Part shown: one piece after another, positions 10,253 through 19,700 of the stretch | Position numbering within the stretch: position 1 is the first letter of the stretch | Layout: the number at the start of each line of letters is the position of its first letter | Source: Rhizobium tropici CIAT 899 | GTDB lineage: Bacteria; Pseudomonadota; Alphaproteobacteria; Rhizobiales; Rhizobiaceae | Direction of reading: 5' to 3' | Assembly: GCF_000330885.1 (NCBI RefSeq) | Contig: NC_020059.1 | Span: 3,567,501-3,631,500 of the forward strand | DNA length: 64,000 bases | Translations under genes and position numbers: made by a program | Notes under the pieces: generated by a model | Databases searched by the model: none | Seen by the model: the letters and a program-made list of their open reading frames with translations, nothing else | What the model was told of the DNA's origin: nothing

Positions 10253-10273
10253 AATATAGCCTATTGCATAATT
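10253..10273. promoter_or_regulatory. Possible manganese-regulator site upstream of mntH
   Basis: A 21-bp imperfect inverted repeat with halves AATATAGC and GCATAATT lies 58 bases upstream of the mntH ATG. Its layout resembles the MntR box of enteric bacteria (AACATAGC-N4-GCTATGTT). Rhizobial mntH genes are regulated by manganese through Mur or MntR-type repressors. The call rests on this resemblance only. Confidence 0.35.
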
Positions 10274-10330
10274 CTTATATCGGTCGTATTTGTTTAGTAG
10301 CATCATAGCCTGATCCTCCCGGAGCCCTAT

Positions 10331-11689
10331 ATGACGCAAGTTCAAGAAGCTGCAGCACAGCGGCATGCATGGCGGTTTGCCAGCCGCGATGAAGACGATC
10401 GTCCGAGCCTTCCCGAAGTCAATGCCACCGTCAGGGTTCCTCATGGCGGCAGCTGGATTCGCCGCCTGATGGCTTTCGTCGGTCCAGGTTATATGATTTC
10501 CGTCGGCTACATGGACCCCGGCAACTGGGCGACCGATCTCGCCGGCGGCGCGCAGTTCGGCTATACGCTTCTCACCGTCATCATGCTGTCGAACCTGATG
10601 GCGATCCTTTTGCAGGCGCTCTCGGCGAGATTAGGCATAGCCACCGGCCGCGATCTCGCACAGGCCTGTCGCGATCACTATCCGCGGCCGGTCAATCTGG
10701 CACTGTGGTTTGCCTGCGAACTCGCCATCATCGCCTGCGATCTCGCCGAGGTGATCGGCACGGCGATCGCATTACAGCTGCTTTTCGGAATTCCGTTGAT
10801 CGGCGGCGCACTGATCACCGCGCTGGACGCCTTTCTATTGCTGCTGCTGATGAGCAAGGGTTTCCGTTATCTCGAAGCTTTCGTCATCGCGCTGCTGATC
10901 GTCATCGCCACCTGTTTCGCCATCCAGATCGTCGCGGCCGCACCGCCGGTGGCAGCGATCCTCCAAGGTTTCATTCCCTCGCCGGAAATCGTCACCAATC
11001 ACGAGATGCTCTATATCGCCATGGGCATCATCGGCGCGACGGTCATGCCGCATAATCTCTATCTGCACTCCTCCATCGTACAGACCCGCGCCTACAAGCG
11101 CACCGAAGAAGGTCGCCGCGATGCGATCAAATGGGCAACGATCGACAGCACGGTCGCCCTCATGCTGGCGCTCTTCGTCAATGCCGCGATCCTGATCGTC
11201 GCAGCAGCCGCCTTCCATACCAGCGGCCATTCCGACGTCGCCGAGATCGGCCAGGCCTACGAGCTGTTGTCGCCGCTGCTCGGCCTCGGCATCGCTTCCA
11301 CGTTATTTGCCGTCGCGCTGCTCGCCTCCGGTCTCAACTCCACCGTCACGGCGACGCTTGCCGGCCAGATCGTGATGGAAGGCTTTCTCAGGCTGAGGAT
11401 TCCGCATTGGGCAAGACGGCTTTTGACACGCGGCCTCGCAATTATTCCGGTTGTGTTCGTGACCGCTATCTATGGTGAAAAAGGTACTGCAAACCTGCTC
11501 GTTCTCAGCCAGGTCGTTCTCTCCATGCAACTGCCTTTTGCCGTCATTCCATTGGTCCAATTTGTGACAAATCGCGAGAAAATGGGCAGTTTCGTCATAT
11601 CGAGAAGCGTCGCAGTTCTCTCGTGGATCGTTGCCGCGATCATCCTGGCGCTGAACTTCAAACTGCTCTACGACACCATCTTCGGTTGA
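10331..11689 (+). CDS. mntH: Nramp-family divalent metal (manganese) transporter
   Basis: MntH is an inner-membrane proton-coupled Mn(II) importer of the Nramp family. The 452-residue protein has the two diagnostic metal-site motifs: DPGNW in helix 1 (residues 62-66) and [14 protein letters not shown] in helix 6. About eleven hydrophobic helices follow the usual Nramp plan, after a roughly 45-residue polar N-terminal tail. It stands alone, with a candidate manganese-responsive operator upstream. In rhizobia this transporter supplies Mn for oxidative defence. Zinc or iron transport cannot be excluded from sequence, but the DPGNW/MPH pair favours Mn. Confidence 0.93.
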   Translation: MTQVQEAAAQRHAWRFASRDEDDRPSLPEVNATVRVPHGGSWIRRLMAFVGPGYMISVGYMDPGNWATDLAGGAQFGYTLLTVIMLSNLMAILLQALSARLGIATGRDLAQACRDHYPRPVNLALWFACELAIIACDLAEVIGTAIALQLLFGIPLIGGALITALDAFLLLLLMSKGFRYLEAFVIALLIVIATCFAIQIVAAAPPVAAILQGFIPSPEIVTNHEMLYIAMGIIGATVMPHNLYLHSSIVQTRAYKRTEEGRRDAIKWATIDSTVALMLALFVNAAILIVAAAAFHTSGHSDVAEIGQAYELLSPLLGLGIASTLFAVALLASGLNSTVTATLAGQIVMEGFLRLRIPHWARRLLTRGLAIIPVVFVTAIYGEKGTANLLVLSQVVLSMQLPFAVIPLVQFVTNREKMGSFVISRSVAVLSWIVAAIILALNFKLLYDTIFG

Positions 11690-11822
11690 CGAATCATCAA
11701 GAACGCGCAAATCTCGCCCCTGTGGACGATCACGGCAATTAACTGACTCGTAATATTTGCCTAGATTTCGCCATGATTTGCCCTAGTTTGGGCCCACCGC
11801 AATCTGCAGGGTTCCTCACTTC

Positions 11823-13664
11823 ATGGCCGAAAGTCCATTGCGCGTTCAATTTCCTGCAGAGGCCGCCATCCAGGCGCGGCCGCATCATGATTTTCACATT
11901 CCATTCCTGCCGCGCTCCGCGCATTTTCGCCATCTGATCGTCATCGGCCTTGCCGGCACCGCATCCTTCGGCCTGCTCGCAACTGTGCTCTATCCCTTGC
12001 TGGCCCGTAGCACGATCGAGCGCGCAACGCCGGTGCGCAACGCTCAGCTCGCGCGCTCTCAGCCAGCCATGCGTAAAGCCGGCCGGCTGGCCGCAAAACA
12101 GCGTTTCGATGGCGCCCGTTTTGCGCAGGTGGCGGAAAAACTATCCAGCGGCGAAACCCGCATCTTCACCTATCATCGCACGACGCTGGTCTTCAAATCC
12201 GACGAAGCTGCTCTGGCGCGCGCAAGCGCCATCAATGCCTCCTATGGCGCAGAGCGCGCCGACAGCGAGCTATTTTCGCCCCCGTCGCTTTCGGATATCC
12301 GCCATGGCATCTATCCGCAGACAACTCATTATGATGCCGTGCGCCGCTCTCGTTTTCCGGTTCGCGGCGTGCCGCTGAACGTCAGCGTATCGCGCGCGAC
12401 GACCGGCGAAACCGGCCGCGAGTTCCACAGGCTCGTCTCCATGCCGAAGGACAAGCAGGATCTTCAGGATATCCTGGCGTCTGCGGGCCTCGGCAACGAC
12501 GCCGGCGACGAGCTGCAGCGCGCGCTGGAAACCGACACGGTCTCCCCTGGCGACAGCCTGGAACTGCTGCTTGAGAAAAAAGGACCTAGTGCCCGCCCGA
12601 AGCTGATCATGGCGCGCCTCAGCGGCGACAAGACGCCGGAGCGCGTCGTTGCCCGCGACGATGCCAACGGCTTCGTTCCGATGGCCAATGACAGGCTCTT
12701 TTCCACCCTCTACAGCGAAAGCCAGGCCGACGCTCCGTCTTCGACGGAGGTTGCCGCGGTCGATCTGAAAGGTGTCGACGAGAGCGATGAGCGGGCAGTC
12801 AGCGACAAGCTCGAAAGAGCCGGCCTGACCAAGGAATATGCCTCGCAGCTCATCAAGCTTGCCAAAGCCAAGGGGATTTCTCTCACTAGCATCGACGACG
12901 CTCCCGACAGCATCGATCTGCTCTTCCGCAAGGCGGACGACGGCCGCAGCGAGCTGATGTTCATCGAATTCCACGCCGATGGCGACACTCATCGCTTCTA
13001 TCTGCACAAAAACAACGGCGAAGGCCCTTCGGAATTCTACGACGAGCGCGGCCGTTCGATTGCCAAAGTGCTCGTGCATCGGCCCGTGCCGAACGGCACG
13101 CTCGGCGATGGTTTTGCCTGGCGGATCCACCCGATCCTGGGTGTGAAGAAATTCCACAATGGAGTCGATTTCCGCGCACCGATGGGCAGCCCCATCCAGG
13201 CCGGCGGCGACGGTGTCGTCGAGAAGATTTCCTGGGAAACCGGCTACGGCAAATATGTCCGCATCCGCCACGATGGCGGTTACGAAACCACCTATGCCCA
13301 TATTTCGGCAACGCCGCCGGATTTGCGCGTCGGCCAGCGCGTCACCCAGGGCCAGACCATCGCCTATGTCGGCTCGACGGGCTACTCCACCGGCCCGCAT
13401 CTCTATTACGAGCTGCGCGTCAACGGCCGTTACGAAAACCCGCTGACTGCGCAATTGCCCGCTGGCACCAATCTGACGGGCAAGTCACTCGACAGCCTGC
13501 GTTCTCAGGTCAATCATGTCGAGAACATCATGAGCTACCTCGACGTTCCGCCCGCCCACGGGACTGCGCCCACCGCCTTCGCCAACTTCGAGCAAGGGCC
13601 GAATTCAGGGTCAAACGTGGGGCCAAGCTTCGGACCGAACCATTTCGGCGAACCCTCTCCTTAA
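11823..13664 (+). CDS. M23 family (LytM-like) peptidoglycan peptidase or LytM factor
   Basis: This 613-residue envelope protein has one N-terminal transmembrane helix (around residues 38-62), a long periplasmic region, and a C-terminal M23/LytM domain of roughly residues 425-545. In that domain FHNGVDFRAPMGSPI supplies the HxxxD zinc motif and TTYAHIS a catalytic-site histidine. The final motif reads TGPHLYYELR, whereas canonical members have HLH, so the second histidine of HxH is tyrosine here. This may be a degenerate LytM factor that regulates amidases rather than an active peptidase, or the family may tolerate the change. It is apparently monocistronic. The C-terminal tail is low in complexity and rich in Gly, Pro and Ser. 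Confidence 0.85.
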   Translation: MAESPLRVQFPAEAAIQARPHHDFHIPFLPRSAHFRHLIVIGLAGTASFGLLATVLYPLLARSTIERATPVRNAQLARSQPAMRKAGRLAAKQRFDGARFAQVAEKLSSGETRIFTYHRTTLVFKSDEAALARASAINASYGAERADSELFSPPSLSDIRHGIYPQTTHYDAVRRSRFPVRGVPLNVSVSRATTGETGREFHRLVSMPKDKQDLQDILASAGLGNDAGDELQRALETDTVSPGDSLELLLEKKGPSARPKLIMARLSGDKTPERVVARDDANGFVPMANDRLFSTLYSESQADAPSSTEVAAVDLKGVDESDERAVSDKLERAGLTKEYASQLIKLAKAKGISLTSIDDAPDSIDLLFRKADDGRSELMFIEFHADGDTHRFYLHKNNGEGPSEFYDERGRSIAKVLVHRPVPNGTLGDGFAWRIHPILGVKKFHNGVDFRAPMGSPIQAGGDGVVEKISWETGYGKYVRIRHDGGYETTYAHISATPPDLRVGQRVTQGQTIAYVGSTGYSTGPHLYYELRVNGRYENPLTAQLPAGTNLTGKSLDSLRSQVNHVENIMSYLDVPPAHGTAPTAFANFEQGPNSGSNVGPSFGPNHFGEPSP

Positions 13665-13839
13665 ACAGGCTAAAAAGCCGGCGCAGACGACTCCTTTCGA
13701 TTCCGTCGGTCGGCAATAGCGCCTTGATGCCGAATACGGTAACAATCGTCCGGTACTTCGCCATGGAGAAGATGCTGCCGCGCACTATTTTTACCGCAGG
13801 GCCGGATATCGTCACGTGGCAATCCGTAAGGAGCAGACA

Positions 13840-14472
13840 TTGGCGCGCAAGCCATTGCCGGAACCGAAGAATATCGCGCCAAGCGAAAGCAGGCGTCTGC
13901 GTGCCGATGCGCGGCGCAACCATGACAAGCTGATAGAAGTAGCAGCACAAGCCTTCGCCAGCCACGGCACCGTCGCCTCCCTGGAAGACATAGCTCGCCG
14001 CGCGGATGTCGGGATCGGTACGCTCTATCGCCATTTTCCGAGCCGGGAACATCTGGTCGAAGCGGTTTATCGTCACGAGGTCGAAGCGCTGTGCGATGCG
14101 GCGGAAGAGCTCTCGCGCGAGCGTGCACCGGATGAAGCTCTGGAAGAGTGGATGAACCGCTTCGTCGGCTATATCGCCACGAAAAGGGGGATGGCCGATA
14201 GCCTGCGCATCCTTCTCAACAGCAACTCCAAGCTCTTTGCCGACAGCTACGGCCAGGTGCCGGTCGTGCTCTCGGGCCTGATTGATCGCGCGGTCGCCGC
14301 CGGTACGATCCGTACCGATGTCGACAGTACCGACGTGCTGCAGGCGTTGTCCGGTACTTATTCCATGCCCAATTCACCGGAGTGGTACGACCGGTCCCGC
14401 CGCCTCGTGCGTCTGCTGATGGATGGCCTGCGCTGGGGTGCCCCGAAAATGCGAATGTCGCAAAAGATCTGA
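13840..14472 (+). CDS. TetR family transcriptional regulator
   Basis: The N-terminal helix-turn-helix is clear: HDKLIEVAAQAFASHGTVASLEDIARRADVGIGTLYRHFPSREHLVEAVY. The C-terminal ligand domain resembles those of SACE_7040/KstR-like TetR proteins that often regulate neighbouring oxidoreductases. A GTG at 13816 opens the frame, but I chose the TTG at 13840-13842 because AAGGAG sits seven bases upstream; this gives 210 residues. The next gene (DUF427) is separated by an intergenic repeat, so the target cannot be inferred. Confidence 0.8.
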   Translation: MARKPLPEPKNIAPSESRRLRADARRNHDKLIEVAAQAFASHGTVASLEDIARRADVGIGTLYRHFPSREHLVEAVYRHEVEALCDAAEELSRERAPDEALEEWMNRFVGYIATKRGMADSLRILLNSNSKLFADSYGQVPVVLSGLIDRAVAAGTIRTDVDSTDVLQALSGTYSMPNSPEWYDRSRRLVRLLMDGLRWGAPKMRMSQKI

Positions 14473-14550
14473 CAATCGGCAGGATGCTTCCTATATGCAT
14501 TTGAACTGAGATCGTCAGGCGAGTTTGGTTCTGCCGCAGCTTCGTGCATG

Positions 14551-14695
14551 GCCCCTCACCCCAACCCTCTCCCCGCATCGCGGGGAGAGGGGGCTTTACG
14601 GTGATTAAGGCGCTTCCGCCCCAACAGAACAAGTGTGTTGTTTTGCTTGATCGTCCCCTCTCCCCGCCTGCGGGGAGAGGGCTAGGGTGAGGGGC
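14551..14695. repeat. Rhizobial intergenic palindromic repeat (RIME-like), copy 1
   Basis: This 145-bp element has inverted ends (GCCCCTCACCC and GGGTGAGGGGC). Each end is followed inward by a hairpin with stems CTCTCCCCG/CGGGGAGAG. The core between the hairpins is unrelated to that of the other copies. Similar elements lie at 39734-39877 and 41402-41558, and a diverged partial one at 22750-22857. The layout matches the RIME-type mosaic elements described in rhizobia; I assign the family by structure. Confidence 0.8.
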
Positions 14696-14759
14696 AAACC
14701 ACATAAGCTGCAGCAGAATCGAACTCATCTGACATTCACCAAAGCTGAGGAGAGCAGGA

Positions 14760-15133
14760 ATGTCCGAAAGAGCAGTCAAGATCCCCGGTCCGGATCATCC
14801 GATCACGATCGAGGACAAGCAGGCCCATGTCATCGTCTCCGTCGCCGGCAAGGTGATTGCCGATACGCATGAGGCGTTGTCGCTCAAGGAAGCCTCCTAT
14901 CCGGCCGTCATCTATATCCCGCGCAAGGATGTCGATATGTCGTTGCTGGAAAGGACCAGCCACGAAACCTATTGCCCCTACAAGGGCGAATGCTCCTATT
15001 ACAGCATCCCGACCGGCGGCGAGCGCTCGATGAATGCCATCTGGACTTATGAAAATCCCTATGCGTCCGTCAGCCGGATCAAGAACTACATGGCCTTCTA
15101 TCCGGATCGCGTCGATTCGATCGATGTGAACGC

Positions 15134-15137
<4 letters not shown>
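14760..15137 (+). CDS. DUF427 domain-containing protein
   Basis: This 125-residue single-domain protein contains the DUF427 pattern: an N-terminal VIVSVAGKVIADTHEALSLKEASYPAVIYIPRKDV segment, then ERTSHETYCPYKGECSYYSI and AIWTYENPYASVSRIKNYMAFYPDRV at the end. DUF427 proteins are small beta-rich cytoplasmic proteins without an established biochemical role. Its stop overlaps the end of the convergent ABC ATPase gene by four bases, so there is no room for a separate terminator. The start ATG follows GAGGAGAGC. It appears to be monocistronic. Confidence 0.88.
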
Positions 15138-16204
<1,067 letters not shown>

Positions 16205-16225
16205 GTTGTTTGTGCTCCGATGAGA

Positions 16226-16322
16226 GCAATTCCAGGAAAAGTGCGTAGCGGTTTTCCGTCCGGAATTGCAAAAGACAAAGAGATGGAGCGGCTCAGCGTT
16301 TCCGTGAAAGCTGAGCCGCTCC
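16226..16322. repeat. Composite palindromic repeat between permease and ATPase genes
   Basis: The first part is a nested inverted repeat: outer arms GCAATTCC/GGAATTGC and inner arms GGAAAA/TTTTCC (16226-16269). The second part is a 13-bp perfect stem GGAGCGGCTCAGC/GCTGAGCCGCTCC with a 12-base loop (16285-16322). The element resembles a widespread rhizobial intergenic repeat. On the minus-strand transcript it lies inside the ABC operon, upstream of the ATPase gene, and may attenuate or stabilise the message. Confidence 0.7.
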
Positions 16323-16326
16323 AGGC

Positions 16327-17175
16327 TCAGGATTTCACGGCGCCGGCGGTAAGGCCGGCTATGATGTGCTTCTGCGCCAGGAAGAAGACGATGACGGTGG
16401 GCAGGATGGTCAGCGTGATAAAAGCGAGGACCAGCTCCCATTCCGTGCCGAATTCGCCGCTATAGACCATCATGCCGAGCGGCCAGGGATAGATCGAATC
16501 CGAGTTCAGCATGATCAGCGGCAGGATGTAGCTGTTCCAGCTGCCGACGAAGGAGATGATGCTGACCGTCGCGATGATCGGCCGCGAAAGCGGCAGCGAG
16601 ATATGCCAGAAGAAGCGGATATAGCCGCAACCATCGACAAAGGCCGCCTGGAACAATTCTTCCGGAAGGTTTCGAAAATAGTTCCGGAAGAGCAGAATGC
16701 TCATACCGAGACCGAAAGCCACCTGCGGCAGCACCACGCCCCAATAGGTATTGAGCAGGCCAAGATCGCGGATACGGATGAAGAGCGGCAGGATGGCGGT
16801 CGCGGCTGGGAACATCAGGCCGATGAGGAAATAGTTCAGCAGGAAGTTCGAGCCAAAAAATTTCACATGGGCGAAGGCAAAGGCCGCCATGGCCGAGACC
16901 GACAGCGTCAGGAACACGGTGAGCACGGCGATGATCAGGGAATTCATCATCTGTCGCCAGTAGCGGTCGCCGAAGAGGATGCCGGTATAGTTCTCGAAGT
17001 GCCACTCGGCCGGCAGGCCGAAGGGATTGGTGCGGAGATCGCCGAGAGTCTTGAAGCCGCCGAGCGCGGTCGTCAAAAGCGGGATCAGCACGATCGCGGC
17101 AATGATGGTCAGCGACACATAGAGATAGATCTTCGTGCCGGTGGTCAGTCGAACGGATGAGGCCAGATCAGTCAT
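16327..17175 (-). CDS. Sugar ABC transporter permease (MalG type)
   Basis: This 282-residue inner-membrane permease has six hydrophobic segments. Its cytoplasmic EAA loop reads EELFQAAFVDGCGYIRFFWHISLPLSRP, which docks onto the ATPase. The order and length identify the MalG-like second permease of a CUT1 sugar importer. Its start overlaps the end of the MalF-type permease gene (17168-17175), showing a shared transcript. Substrate cannot be read from the sequence; the divergent ROK/Gfo/ThuA genes suggest a carbohydrate that needs oxidation. Confidence 0.92.
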   Translation of the reverse strand: MTDLASSVRLTTGTKIYLYVSLTIIAAIVLIPLLTTALGGFKTLGDLRTNPFGLPAEWHFENYTGILFGDRYWRQMMNSLIIAVLTVFLTLSVSAMAAFAFAHVKFFGSNFLLNYFLIGLMFPAATAILPLFIRIRDLGLLNTYWGVVLPQVAFGLGMSILLFRNYFRNLPEELFQAAFVDGCGYIRFFWHISLPLSRPIIATVSIISFVGSWNSYILPLIMLNSDSIYPWPLGMMVYSGEFGTEWELVLAFITLTILPTVIVFFLAQKHIIAGLTAGAVKS

Positions 17176-18106
17176 TGCGCATAAATATCCGTTTGTAGCC
17201 GAAGGCGAGGGTGACGCAGATCACGAACAGCACGACGCCGACGGCGCTGCCGAGGCCGACCTGCATGCGGGTGACGCCGAAATTGTAGAGGAAGGTCACC
17301 ATCGTCTGGGTCGAGTTGAACGGGCCGCCGCCGGTGAGCGGCATGATCATGTCGAAGAGCTGCAGCGACCCCACCACGGCGAAGAAGACGGAAAGACGCA
17401 GCGTCGAGCCTAAGAGCGGCAGCGTCACGTAGCGGAACTTCTGCCAGCCGGTGGCGCCGTCGATCTCGGCTGCCTCGAGCACGCTCTTGTCGAGGGACTG
17501 CATGCCGGCGATGAACAGCATCATGTGGAAGCCGAAATATTTCCAGACGATCACGCCGAGCACGGCGTACATCGCCAGGTCCTTGTCGGCGAGCACATAG
17601 GGCGTCGGCGTGCCGAGGAAATGCGCGATCGCGGCGAACAGGCCGTAATCTCCGTCATAGACGAAGCGCCAGATCAGGCCGGCGGCCACTTCGGCCAGCA
17701 CATAAGGCAGGAAGAAGATCAGCCGGAAGAGCACGACGCCGCGAATGCGGTGCGCCAGCATCGTCGCGAGCCAAATGGCCAGCGGCACCTGGATCGCAAT
17801 CGACACGACGATGATCAAAGCATTGTTCTTCAGCGACGTCAGGAAAGCGCCGTTCTTGAAAAGAACCTGGAAATTGCGCAGCCCCACGAACTCCGTCGGC
17901 AGACCATAGCCGTTCCAGCGATAGAGGCTGTACCAAGCCGCTTCCCCCATCGGCAGGATGACGAAAATGGTGAAAAGCAGCAGCGCCGGCGGCAGAAACA
18001 GCAGAATGACGGGGAGGCGGCCACGCGCAGCCGGCGATTTTCGCTTCGTTGCGGGTCTCGCTTTTGCGACGGAGGGCATGGCGGTCGTGGCGCTGACATC
18101 GGTCAT
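17168..18106 (-). CDS. Sugar ABC transporter permease (MalF type)
   Basis: This is the first permease of the CUT1 importer, 312 residues from the ATG at 18104-18106 (MTDVSATTAMPSVAKAR). The frame is open for 16 more codons, but those run through the intercistronic hairpin. Hydrophobic helices begin around LPVILLFLPPALLLFTIFVI and the EAA loop reads KSVLEAAEIDGATGWQKFRYVTLPLLG. It overlaps the next permease gene by eight bases. The order SBP-MalF-MalG-ATPase is the usual CUT1 order. Confidence 0.9.
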   Translation of the reverse strand: MTDVSATTAMPSVAKARPATKRKSPAARGRLPVILLFLPPALLLFTIFVILPMGEAAWYSLYRWNGYGLPTEFVGLRNFQVLFKNGAFLTSLKNNALIIVVSIAIQVPLAIWLATMLAHRIRGVVLFRLIFFLPYVLAEVAAGLIWRFVYDGDYGLFAAIAHFLGTPTPYVLADKDLAMYAVLGVIVWKYFGFHMMLFIAGMQSLDKSVLEAAEIDGATGWQKFRYVTLPLLGSTLRLSVFFAVVGSLQLFDMIMPLTGGGPFNSTQTMVTFLYNFGVTRMQVGLGSAVGVVLFVICVTLAFGYKRIFMRND

Positions 18107-18139
18107 GGGCGGTCTCGACAATTGCAATTCAAGGAAAAA

Positions 18140-18172
18140 CCGGCGCCGGCACAAGGGAGAGGCCGGCGCCGG
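18140..18172. terminator. GC-rich intercistronic hairpin after the binding-protein gene
   Basis: An 11-bp perfect stem (CCGGCGCCGGC / GCCGGCGCCGG) with an 11-base loop lies between the binding-protein stop and the permease start. There is no T-run on the transcribed strand. It more likely attenuates transcription or protects the 3' end of the abundant binding-protein message than terminates fully. Such hairpins are common at this position in ABC operons. Confidence 0.6.
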
Positions 18173-18178
18173 ATGGCA

Positions 18179-19480
18179 CTAGAGCTGGTCCTGCTCGAAA
18201 GCGTCCTGGACCTGCTGCGCGCCATCCTTCGGCGTGATCTGGCCGGAGACGATGCCGACAGCCACATCGTTGACGACGCGGCCGACCGAGGGGCCGAGAT
18301 CCTGGTCGAAGAAGTTCTGATGCCAGGTCGAATGCGCCAGCTGGTCGGCGGCCTCGTGCATCAGCGGACCCTTGACGCCGTCTTCGGCGCCGACGGCGAC
18401 CGGGATGATCATGCCGGCCTGCGCCATGGTACGCTCGTTTTCAGCATTTGTGAGATAGGCGAGGAAATCCAACGCCTCGGGTGGGGCCTTCTTGGTGACG
18501 GCCCAGCCGTTCAGGCCCCCGAGCGTATCGGTGGCAAGACCTGCCCCGCCGGTCACGGCCGGGAAAGCGAAGCGGCCGATATTGTCAGCCGCTAGTCCCT
18601 TGCCGTCGCCGGAATTGGTGCGCTGGTTGGCGACCGTATTTTCGAAGCCGAGGATCATGGCAGCCTTGCCATCGCCGAAGACACCGAGCGCCTGCGGCCA
18701 GGTGGTGCCGAGATAGCCGGGCTGGAAGGGCTCGAGCTTGCCGAGCTCGGCAAGCTGCTCGCCGGCCTTGATGATCGCCGGATCGTTGAAACCATTACCC
18801 TTGCCATTCTTGGCGTCGTTGAAGACCTGCTGACCGCCGTCGCGCATCACCAGATAGCTCCAGTAGAAATGGATCGGCCATTTCTCGCCGCCACCGCCGG
18901 CGATCGGCGCAATGCCAGCAGCCTTGATCTTCTTGACCGCGGCCAGATAATCATCCCAGGTCTTGATGGCGCCGGCATCGACGCCTGCCTTGGCGAACAA
19001 GGCCTTGTTATAGAAGAAGGAAACCGTGCCGAGCTTATAGGGTACGGCGCTGATCTTGTTATCGAAGGTCAGGCCCTTGACGGCTGCCTGATTGTAGCTC
19101 TTCAGCCAGGCGCCGTCCTTGGCGTTCATCGCCGCGGTCAGGTCCAGCAGCGTGCCTGTCGCCTGCTGCTGCTTGAGCACCCCGCCGCCCCAGCTGAAGA
19201 AGAAATCGGGAGCGTCCTTCGACTGCAGGAGGGTCGGCAGCTTCGCCTTGAAGGCTTCATTGGCCAAGAACTGCATCTCGATCTTCGTGCCGGGATGCTT
19301 GGCCTCATATTGATCCGCGATCTTGCGCCAGACCGCGACATAGTTCGGATCGGTTTCCAGATGCAGCCATTTGACGACGGTGTCGGCGGCAGCGCCCGTT
19401 GCACCGGCGAGAATTGCCAGTCCGGTCGTCGCGGCAACAGCAGCAATGCGAAGGGCTTTGGCCCCACGTAGATGGATCAT
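18179..19480 (-). CDS. Sugar ABC transporter substrate-binding protein
   Basis: This 433-residue periplasmic receptor begins with a Sec signal peptide (MIHLRGAKALRIAAVAATTG..., cleavage near AAADT). The mature protein starts VVKWLHLETDPNYVAVWRKIADQYEAKHPG, which is typical of CUT1 family-1 solute-binding proteins. Later segments such as KISAVPYKLGTVSFFYNKALFAKAG and WPQALGVFGDGKAAMILGFE match the same family. It is the first gene of the minus-strand operon and its ATG is preceded by GGGAGGAG. It is divergent from the ROK regulator gene, whose product probably controls it. No specific ligand can be named. Confidence 0.93.
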   Translation of the reverse strand: MIHLRGAKALRIAAVAATTGLAILAGATGAAADTVVKWLHLETDPNYVAVWRKIADQYEAKHPGTKIEMQFLANEAFKAKLPTLLQSKDAPDFFFSWGGGVLKQQQATGTLLDLTAAMNAKDGAWLKSYNQAAVKGLTFDNKISAVPYKLGTVSFFYNKALFAKAGVDAGAIKTWDDYLAAVKKIKAAGIAPIAGGGGEKWPIHFYWSYLVMRDGGQQVFNDAKNGKGNGFNDPAIIKAGEQLAELGKLEPFQPGYLGTTWPQALGVFGDGKAAMILGFENTVANQRTNSGDGKGLAADNIGRFAFPAVTGGAGLATDTLGGLNGWAVTKKAPPEALDFLAYLTNAENERTMAQAGMIIPVAVGAEDGVKGPLMHEAADQLAHSTWHQNFFDQDLGPSVGRVVNDVAVGIVSGQITPKDGAQQVQDAFEQDQL

Positions 19481-19606
19481 GATTTTCTCCTCCCAAGGGA
19501 ACCAAGAGCCTCACTATTTTTTCCCTTATGCGGAATAATTCAACGGAGCTTTGTTAAAATGTCAACCGCCTTCGTCAAATTTTCGGCAGATTGCCCGCGA
19601 AATGGC

Positions 19607-19637
19607 TTGACATTAGGCAATGGCCATAGGTTATTTA
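19607..19637 (+). promoter_or_regulatory. Putative promoter of the ROK regulator gene
   Basis: TTGACA at 19607-19612 is followed 17-18 bases later by a T/A-rich hexamer (GTTATT or TTATTT), which fits a sigma-70 promoter. It overlaps the most upstream in-frame ATG (19620), so translation most likely starts at the later ATG (19701). Confidence 0.45.
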
Positions 19638-19700
19638 ATTCGCATTCCGTTAAAAATACCAGGCCGCAGCCGAGCGGGTCCGTCATTCGGCGTCAATCTC

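Noticed and set aside
12270..13454. 394-codon minus-strand frame opposite the M23 gene
   Set aside because: Shadow of the M23 coding sequence.
14551..14695. GC-rich direct/inverted blocks considered as a CRISPR array
   Set aside because: No regular repeat-spacer structure; only inverted repeats with a unique core.
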